Source: Kordia sp964351775 (GTDB lineage Bacteria; Bacteroidota; Bacteroidia; Flavobacteriales; Flavobacteriaceae). From it: a stretch of 10,993 nt of DNA. How positions within the stretch are numbered: the stretch's first letter is position 1; each line of letters begins with the position of its first letter. The stretch covers positions 1 to 10,993 of the forward strand of contig CAYGPQ010000122.1 in the NCBI GenBank assembly GCA_964351775.1, given 5' to 3'. This document shows positions 6,324 to 10,993 of the stretch, one piece after another. The notes below the pieces were generated by a model. It worked only from the letters and a program-made list of their open reading frames with translations. It did not search any database and was not told the DNA's origin. Made by a program: the position numbers and the translations under genes.

Positions 6324-6423
6324 NNNNNNNNNNNNNNNNNNNNNNNNNNNNNNNNNNNNNNNNNNNNNNNNNNNNNNNNNNNNNNNNNNNNNNNNNNNNN
6401 NNNNNNNNNNNNNNNNNNNNNNN
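6324..6423. other. Assembly gap of 100 N
   Basis: Exactly 100 N, the conventional placeholder for a gap of unknown length. The left contig ends at the right edge of the A/B repeat match, and the right contig begins 12 nt before the umuD stop region that B shares. The equivalent stretch between copies A and B (6052-6158) is 107 nt. Confidence 0.95.
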
Positions 6424-6435
6424 CATTTTAAATTA

Positions 6436-6882
6436 CTATACTTTTTTTATCACATACGTCACAATTCCCCAAATCAATAATTGTTTGTCTTTTGTCACTT
6501 TTATAGGCTTATAGTTATCATTTTCTGGCATGAGATAGACACATTCTTTGGTGATTTTGAGTCGTTTTACCGTGAATTCTCCATCTACATAACACACGGC
6601 AATTTTTCCATCTTTTGGCGTGATGCTTTTATCAATCACTAGTAAATCGTCATTATCCAATCCTGCGCCAATCATAGATTCGCCACTAACACGTGCATAA
6701 TAGGTTGTGCTCGGTTCTTTTACTAATTCTTCGTCTAAACTGATGCGTTTATTTTTATAATCGGCTGCTGGTGACGGAAATCCTGCGGAAATTCCTTCTT
6801 CCACAAATTCGAGTCGAATGTTTCCTTGCTTGACGTTTTGAATTGTGAGTATAGCATCGTTATTTTTCACTTTCTTTTTCAT
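6436..6882 (-). CDS. umuD: UmuD, autoproteolytic subunit of DNA polymerase V (LexA/S24 family)
   Basis: This 148-residue protein resembles UmuD, which after RecA-stimulated self-cleavage joins UmuC to form polymerase V for error-prone translesion synthesis. The cleavage site is A33-G34 in SAGFPSPA; E. coli UmuD has Cys-Gly here. The nucleophile is S69 in GESM and the general base K106 in FTVKRL. The spacings G34 to S69 (35) and S69 to K106 (37) equal those of E. coli UmuD (G25, S60, K97). It starts 2 nt after the umuC stop, so the operon order is umuC-umuD, opposite to E. coli. Its 3' end (6424-6504) is repeated twice downstream, and the DNA just past its stop is interrupted by the N gap. No terminator can be seen on the assembled sequence. 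Confidence 0.93.
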   Translation of the reverse strand: MKKKVKNNDAILTIQNVKQGNIRLEFVEEGISAGFPSPAADYKNKRISLDEELVKEPSTTYYARVSGESMIGAGLDNDDLLVIDKSITPKDGKIAVCYVDGEFTVKRLKITKECVYLMPENDNYKPIKVTKDKQLLIWGIVTYVIKKV

Positions 6883-6884
6883 AA

Positions 6885-8150
6885 TTAAATCGTACGACAG
6901 TTTAAGGTAATGATATCACTAAATTTTGTAGTGTATTCAGGAGATAAGTGTGCTTGCCGCATTTTCCAAGTTCGTTGTAAATCTTGATTTCCTAATTTTA
7001 TTTTTCGCCCGCCGTATTTGTCATTTAATGTATCCATAGCTGCCATGAGTTGTAGGTGTTTTGGGTCTTCATTTTGAAATAAATCGAGTTGTAACGCATT
7101 TGTTTTTATCAATCCCATTAATATCACACCTGCTCGTTTGTATTTGATGCCAGGTTTGAAAATTTCATTGAATGCTTTTTGTGCAAATTGATTGATGGTT
7201 AAGGTTGAATTGGTAGTGTATGGTAGCGTGAGCACTCTACTCGCTCTGTATTGTGATTCGGTTCGTTTGTTTTGATCACTTTTTAGATACACCATTACCA
7301 TGTTACATGAAGAATCTTGCATGCGTAATTTTTCGCTACAGCGAGAAGCAAAGGTTGCAATGCGTTCTTTTATATTTTCTTTGTCTGAAAATGTAAATTC
7401 GAAACTTCTCGTCGTCGCGATTGCTTTTTTGTTTTGCAATTCATCTTCTAATTGAATGGTGGGTTCACCTTCTAAATCTTTTTTGAGTCGTAAACCTACA
7501 ATGGACATATTTCGTTTTACCCAATCATCTTGAAGTTTTGTAAATTCATACGCAGTGTGCGCCCCTTTTTCTTGCAATCGTTTCGTGTTCCCGCGACCAA
7601 TACCCCAAATATCGTTGATTGGAAGCCATTTGAGTAATTTGATGCGCTTTGCTTCCGTATCAATTACATAGTATCCATTTGTTTTTTCGGGAAACTTCTT
7701 CGCAATATTATTTGCTGCTTTTGACAATGCTTTTGTAGGCGCAATACCAACACTGACAGGAATTCCAGTACATTGATAGATATAGTTTTTAATTGTGTTT
7801 CCAACTTTTTGATAATCGTCAGTCTTAGGCAATTTTAAAAAAGCTTCGTCAATACTATATACTTCTACATCGGGTGAAAAATTTTCGAGTAGTTTCATCA
7901 CGCGTTCGCTCATATCGCCATATAAAGAATAGTTTGACGATCGAATTTGAATGTTTTTCTCTGTGATAATTTCTTTGTATTTAAAAAGCGGCGCGCCCAT
8001 AGGAATTCCTAAGACTTTGGCTTCACTGCTTCTAGCAATCACGCAACCGTCATTGTTAGAGAGTATTACCAATGGCTTATGTAGAAGCTCAGGATCAAAA
8101 GCTCTTTCGCAAGACGCGAAAAAACTATTACAGTCAATTATTGCATACAT
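6885..8150 (-). CDS. umuC: UmuC, Y-family DNA polymerase V catalytic subunit
   Basis: At 421 residues it matches the length of E. coli UmuC (422). The palm begins MYAIIDCNSFFASCE, with metal ligand D6 and F11 at the steric-gate position. The second acidic pair is YSIDE (D101, E102), and VSVGIAPTKALSKAANNIAK follows as in Y-family polymerases. Near the C-terminus QLDLF (about 354-358) is a sliding-clamp binding motif, and the end (P-E-Y-T-T-K-F-x-D-I-I) is typical, so the protein looks complete. It inserts nucleotides opposite lesions once activated by cleaved UmuD. It is first in a two-gene operon with umuD. SOS control is expected from the family, but I could not identify a LexA box in the 8151-8296 leader. 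The start at 8150 is the only ATG that preserves the MYA(I/L)ID start. Confidence 0.95.
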   Translation of the reverse strand: MYAIIDCNSFFASCERAFDPELLHKPLVILSNNDGCVIARSSEAKVLGIPMGAPLFKYKEIITEKNIQIRSSNYSLYGDMSERVMKLLENFSPDVEVYSIDEAFLKLPKTDDYQKVGNTIKNYIYQCTGIPVSVGIAPTKALSKAANNIAKKFPEKTNGYYVIDTEAKRIKLLKWLPINDIWGIGRGNTKRLQEKGAHTAYEFTKLQDDWVKRNMSIVGLRLKKDLEGEPTIQLEDELQNKKAIATTRSFEFTFSDKENIKERIATFASRCSEKLRMQDSSCNMVMVYLKSDQNKRTESQYRASRVLTLPYTTNSTLTINQFAQKAFNEIFKPGIKYKRAGVILMGLIKTNALQLDLFQNEDPKHLQLMAAMDTLNDKYGGRKIKLGNQDLQRTWKMRQAHLSPEYTTKFSDIITLNCRTI

Positions 8151-8296
8151 ATGTTGAGGGGAATTATATGTAAAACTAATCGCAATTTGATATTTTTAGT
8201 ATGCTTATATAGAGTTATTCCTGTCTTTGCAGTAAAATACAAAACACCACATGTCGACTAGTTCTTTAATGCGGCATTTTATAATTTATTTGGTAT

Positions 8297-8326
8297 AAAA
8301 AAAGCAACCCGAAGATTGCTTTTTTT
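8297..8326 (-). terminator. Strong terminator with UUCG tetraloop, after the metalloprotease gene
   Basis: An 11-bp perfect stem pairs AAAAAAAGCAA (8297-8307) with TTGCTTTTTTT (8316-8326). Read on the minus strand, the stem extends through a U-G and a C-G pair to a C-UUCG-G tetraloop and ends in a U-run. It lies 20 nt past the stop at 8347 and separates the metalloprotease from the umuC operon. On the plus strand the loop is not a UUCG, so it should act mainly on minus-strand transcripts. Confidence 0.9.
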
Positions 8327-8346
8327 AATGTGTATGTAAAGATGTA

Positions 8347-10833
8347 TTATTTTGGATCTAAAATTAGTTCGATACGCTCTAAAGCATCTTGCAAATGTAT
8401 TCTACTCATCTGATCGCTTGTGCGTCCAATTGCAGCTCTAACATTTCTTCTCAATGTATTCAATTCTGCTCTTACCACAGCACGTAGATCTGATTGACTT
8501 GTATTAAGAGGTGTAGATCTTCTTCCAAATCTTCCAGCTCCTGATAAATTTTTAGCAGTCATTAAATATGATAACCTGTCAATATGTGCTCTTTGTAAAT
8601 TACGACGATACGCATCAATTGTTTTACCTGAAGGTAATTCTGACCAGATTCCGTTACGTACATCTTTCATCAAATCAAGAATTGAATACGCATCATTTCC
8701 ATTCAACGTTTCATTTTCCATCACACGTGAAAGTCTACCCAAACTTAAAATTCTGTCTAGTGTCCGCACTTGTGATGCTCTAATTCTGTCTGTAACACCA
8801 AAAGATTTTGTTTTGTTAAAGATGTTTTCATCTAATAACCACTCTGGTGTTTTGAATAATTGTTCATTGATGAATGTCAATGCTCTTTTTTGATCGGCTT
8901 TTGCTACATGCGTATACACAGCTCCTTCTTGATCGTACGTTTTGTTATATTCATAAACGCCTCCAATATTAGAAGAAACATGTCCCATATAACGGTTGAA
9001 CTGACTTAAAACTTGCCCGTACATAATGTCTAAGTCATCATAATTTTTACCATCTTCCGCGGTCCATTTGATGAGGTTAGGAACAATTCGTTGAAGATTT
9101 TTTATTCCATAATCACTTGCTTTCATTGCATCACTTCCTAAATCTTCCGTTTGAGAACTTGGATCTACAACATCACCTTGCTGCCTTCCAAATCGGTACA
9201 TTGGATCTCCTGCTTTGTCTAGAATCCATTTATCTAATGTTTTCTTTTCGTCTTTTGCGGTTGCTACATTTAAAATTGGACGATATCCCCAACTAATTGC
9301 ATACTTATCATAAGGACCAATATTTGGCATTAACGCAACACCTTCATCGCCTGGTTGTGCCACATAGTTAAAACGTGCATAATCCATAATTGATGGTGCT
9401 GTTCCATATTTTTTAGTGAACTCAGCATCTCTTAAATTCTCAACAGTATATGCAACGCTACTTCCCATATTATGAGGTAACCCTAGTGTATGTCCAACTT
9501 CATGAGCAGATACGAAACGAATTAAACGTCCCATTACTTCCGTTTTAAACTCTAACGTCTGTGCTTCAGGGTTGATAGCAGCTGTTTGAATAAAAAACCA
9601 ATTTCTTAATAAGCTCATTACATTGTGATACCAGTTGATATCGCTTTCTAAAATTTCTCCACTTCTAGGATCACTTACATGCGGTCCGTTTGCATTTGGA
9701 ATAGGAGACGCTAAATAACGTACTACTGAATAGCGTACATCTTCTGGACTCCAATCTGGATCTTCCTCTGGAGTTGGAGGATCTTTAGCAATAATTGCAT
9801 TTTTAAAACCTGCTGCTTCAAAAGCTACTTGCCAATCTTCAATTCCTTGTTTGATATAAGGTTTCCATTCTTCTGGAGTTGCTCTATCTACGTAATAAAC
9901 AATTTGTTTCTTAGGCTCAACAAGTTCTCCTCTTTTGAATTTCTCGATATCTTCATCTTTCACTTCTAATCTCCAGCGATCTAAGAAAGTAACTTGTTTA
10001 CTTTTTTGATCCTTAAGTCCATAATCCACTTGACTACGAGCAAACCAACCTACACGTTCATCAAAATAACGTCGTTTCATTGGTTCCTTTGGTAATAAAA
10101 TCATAGAATTACTCATCTCAACAGAAATGGAACCTACACTATTATTTGAAGGTGGTGCGCCAGCATTATAAGTCTTAATATGCCTTGCTTCAATATTTAA
10201 TGGGTAACTTTTTAGCTTATCAACGTAAGATCTAGAATCATCTAATCTTGTAATCTTATATTGTCTTCTTCTAAAAGATGGTATTCCTAATGCTTTGACA
10301 TCTTTTGAAAACAGAGGAGTTACTTCAATGACTGTATTTAAAGAATCTTTACTAAATGCTTTAATTGGAAACGCATAAAGAATAGGTTCAAAGTTAGAAT
10401 TCACAACCGCCTCATGAACTGGTAGAGAATCTGAAGCTACAACGCTATGTGAAACTACTCGTAATAAAACTTGTTTCTTATTTTTTTCCCAACGAAGTAC
10501 TTGTGTGTTTTGCTTTCCTCCTCCGAAACCAAGACCAGAAGCAGTCTTAGCAATTCTTGTAACCATTAACATTTCTCTATTAAAAAGAGAATCTGGAATT
10601 TCGTAAAAGTATTTATCATCTAATTCATGAACAGTAAATAAACCCTCATCGCTTTTAGCGTCTTTAGTAATTACTTTATCATAAGGCTGAATGCCTCCTT
10701 TTTTAGGTTTTGGTTTTGGTTTTGCTGAAGCAGTTGTACCTTTCTTATTCGCAGATGCCTTTTTAGCTGTTGAACAAGAAGTCACAGAAATTAACAGTAT
10801 TCCCAAAAGAAATAGTGGTATTTTTCTTAACAT
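8347..10833 (-). CDS. Lipoprotein zinc-dependent metalloprotease (DUF5117/DUF5118/DUF4953 type)
   Basis: This 828-residue protein begins with a lipoprotein signal peptide ending in VTSC, with C20 lipidated. A lysine-rich, low-complexity linker (21-47, with PKPKPK) follows. The region of about 50-300 fits the N-terminal DUF5118/DUF5117 part of this Bacteroidota family. The catalytic motif is H444-E-V-G-H448-T-L-G-L-P-H454, the HExxHxxGxxH zinc site of metzincin-like peptidases. A Met-turn-like S-I-M483-D-Y follows 29 residues later, so the active site looks intact. The C-terminal half has no motif I can name. It probably acts in the periplasm or on the outer membrane; the substrate is unknown. 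The residues after C20 are S-T-A-K-K rather than acidic, which argues against surface export. It is a single-gene unit with its own terminator; 160 nt of AT-rich leader precedes it without a clear promoter match. Confidence 0.92.
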   Translation of the reverse strand: MLRKIPLFLLGILLISVTSCSTAKKASANKKGTTASAKPKPKPKKGGIQPYDKVITKDAKSDEGLFTVHELDDKYFYEIPDSLFNREMLMVTRIAKTASGLGFGGGKQNTQVLRWEKNKKQVLLRVVSHSVVASDSLPVHEAVVNSNFEPILYAFPIKAFSKDSLNTVIEVTPLFSKDVKALGIPSFRRRQYKITRLDDSRSYVDKLKSYPLNIEARHIKTYNAGAPPSNNSVGSISVEMSNSMILLPKEPMKRRYFDERVGWFARSQVDYGLKDQKSKQVTFLDRWRLEVKDEDIEKFKRGELVEPKKQIVYYVDRATPEEWKPYIKQGIEDWQVAFEAAGFKNAIIAKDPPTPEEDPDWSPEDVRYSVVRYLASPIPNANGPHVSDPRSGEILESDINWYHNVMSLLRNWFFIQTAAINPEAQTLEFKTEVMGRLIRFVSAHEVGHTLGLPHNMGSSVAYTVENLRDAEFTKKYGTAPSIMDYARFNYVAQPGDEGVALMPNIGPYDKYAISWGYRPILNVATAKDEKKTLDKWILDKAGDPMYRFGRQQGDVVDPSSQTEDLGSDAMKASDYGIKNLQRIVPNLIKWTAEDGKNYDDLDIMYGQVLSQFNRYMGHVSSNIGGVYEYNKTYDQEGAVYTHVAKADQKRALTFINEQLFKTPEWLLDENIFNKTKSFGVTDRIRASQVRTLDRILSLGRLSRVMENETLNGNDAYSILDLMKDVRNGIWSELPSGKTIDAYRRNLQRAHIDRLSYLMTAKNLSGAGRFGRRSTPLNTSQSDLRAVVRAELNTLRRNVRAAIGRTSDQMSRIHLQDALERIELILDPK

Positions 10834-10970
10834 AGTATGATTAATTAGTTTGAGGCATTAAATTAATAATAACCATAGACTAATACTGCATATAATACAA
10901 TTTTAAGATTTCTTTAACTAGCTAACTATATATGTTTCATTATTTTATCAATTATTCGTTGAGTATTGAG

Positions 10971-10993
10971 CATAAAAAAACCCTTATCAGTTA
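10971..10993 (-). terminator. Probable 3' half of a terminator cut by the window edge
   Basis: On the minus strand this reads TAACTGATAAGGGTTTTTTT then ATG. The AAGGG followed by seven T looks like the 3' arm and U-run of a terminator for another minus-strand gene to the right. The 5' arm (CCCTT) would lie outside the window, so this cannot be confirmed. Confidence 0.4.

Larger units (their letters stand above)
5691..6435. other. Gene-free repeat region with an assembly gap
   Basis: About 745 bases separate the oxidase terminator from the umuD stop. I see no intact gene. The content is a long inverted repeat (5774-5849), a palindrome with a T-tract (5856-5879), two detached umuD 3' ends with shared flanks (5899-6051 and 6159-6323), a further copy of the 23-nt repeat (6079-6101), a TCAAATTG-rich stretch (6115-6150) and 100 N (6324-6423). 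Plus-strand ORFs here are antisense readings of the repeats, one of them crossing the N run. Confidence 0.75.

Noticed and set aside
6121..6480. Plus-strand ORF through the assembly gap, and a similar one at 5948-6148
   Set aside because: They are antisense to the umuD tails and their flanks, one crosses unknown bases, and they resemble each other only because the DNA is repeated.
5899..6504. CRISPR-like array
   Set aside because: The repeats are long (75-148 nt), few, unevenly spaced, encode a UmuD tail, and there are no cas genes.
8221..8232. CTGTCTTTGCAG as a LexA box upstream of umuC
   Set aside because: It has CTG and CAG ends but a 6-nt centre, too short for the E. coli-type box, and Bacteroidota LexA sites are not of that form. 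No reliable SOS operator was found.
10834..10960. TTG-N20-TATGGTTA as the metalloprotease promoter (minus strand)
   Set aside because: The -7 part matches TAnnTTTG poorly and similar matches are frequent in such AT-rich DNA.

Overview
The window is AT-rich, with short intergenic spacers, poly-A/T tracts, a TAnnTTTG-type -7 element, few clear Shine-Dalgarno sites and Bacteroidota-type protein families (a DUF5018-like lipoprotein, a DUF4268 protein and a DUF5117/DUF4953-type lipoprotein metalloprotease). Together these point to a member of the Flavobacteriaceae, probably marine. Genus cannot be fixed from the sequence alone. A run of exactly 100 N at 6324-6423 shows that this is a scaffold from a draft assembly.

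Layout: (1) At 1-506 on the minus strand is the N-terminal part of a repeat-containing lipoprotein that runs off the left edge. (2) 507-833 is regulatory and repeat DNA with a paired 26-nt repeat, a palindromic operator-like site, a good -7 element and a REP-like hairpin. (3) 834-2233 is a two-gene operon: a class I SAM methyltransferase overlapped by 4 nt by a ZIP-family metal transporter. (4) 2240-2420 is a three-module array of REP-like hairpins ending against the start codon of a DUF4268 protein (2422-2850). (5) 2948-3523 on the minus strand is a short PdxH-type oxidase, convergent with the previous gene. (6) 3763-5649 is a large FAD-dependent amine or L-amino-acid oxidase with its own terminator. 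(7) 5691-6435 is a gene-free repeat region. It holds hairpin repeats, two detached copies of the 3' end of umuD, and the assembly gap. (8) 6436-8150 on the minus strand is a DNA polymerase V operon in the order umuC then umuD. (9) 8347-10833 on the minus strand is a lipoprotein zinc metalloprotease with a strong UUCG-tetraloop terminator; half of another terminator lies at the right edge.

The genes do not form one pathway. They are ordinary chromosomal functions: translesion synthesis, metal uptake, vitamin B6 or flavin oxidation, amino-acid oxidation and envelope lipoproteins. The most unusual part is the DNA downstream of umuD. One detached tail (5899-5973) differs from the resident tail only by synonymous codons and the stop codon. 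The second (6171-6245) is a hybrid: its stop side matches the resident gene and its other side matches the first detached tail. This is the product expected from unequal crossing-over, and it predicts what is hidden in the N gap. I found no convincing new defence, CRISPR or secondary-metabolite system.
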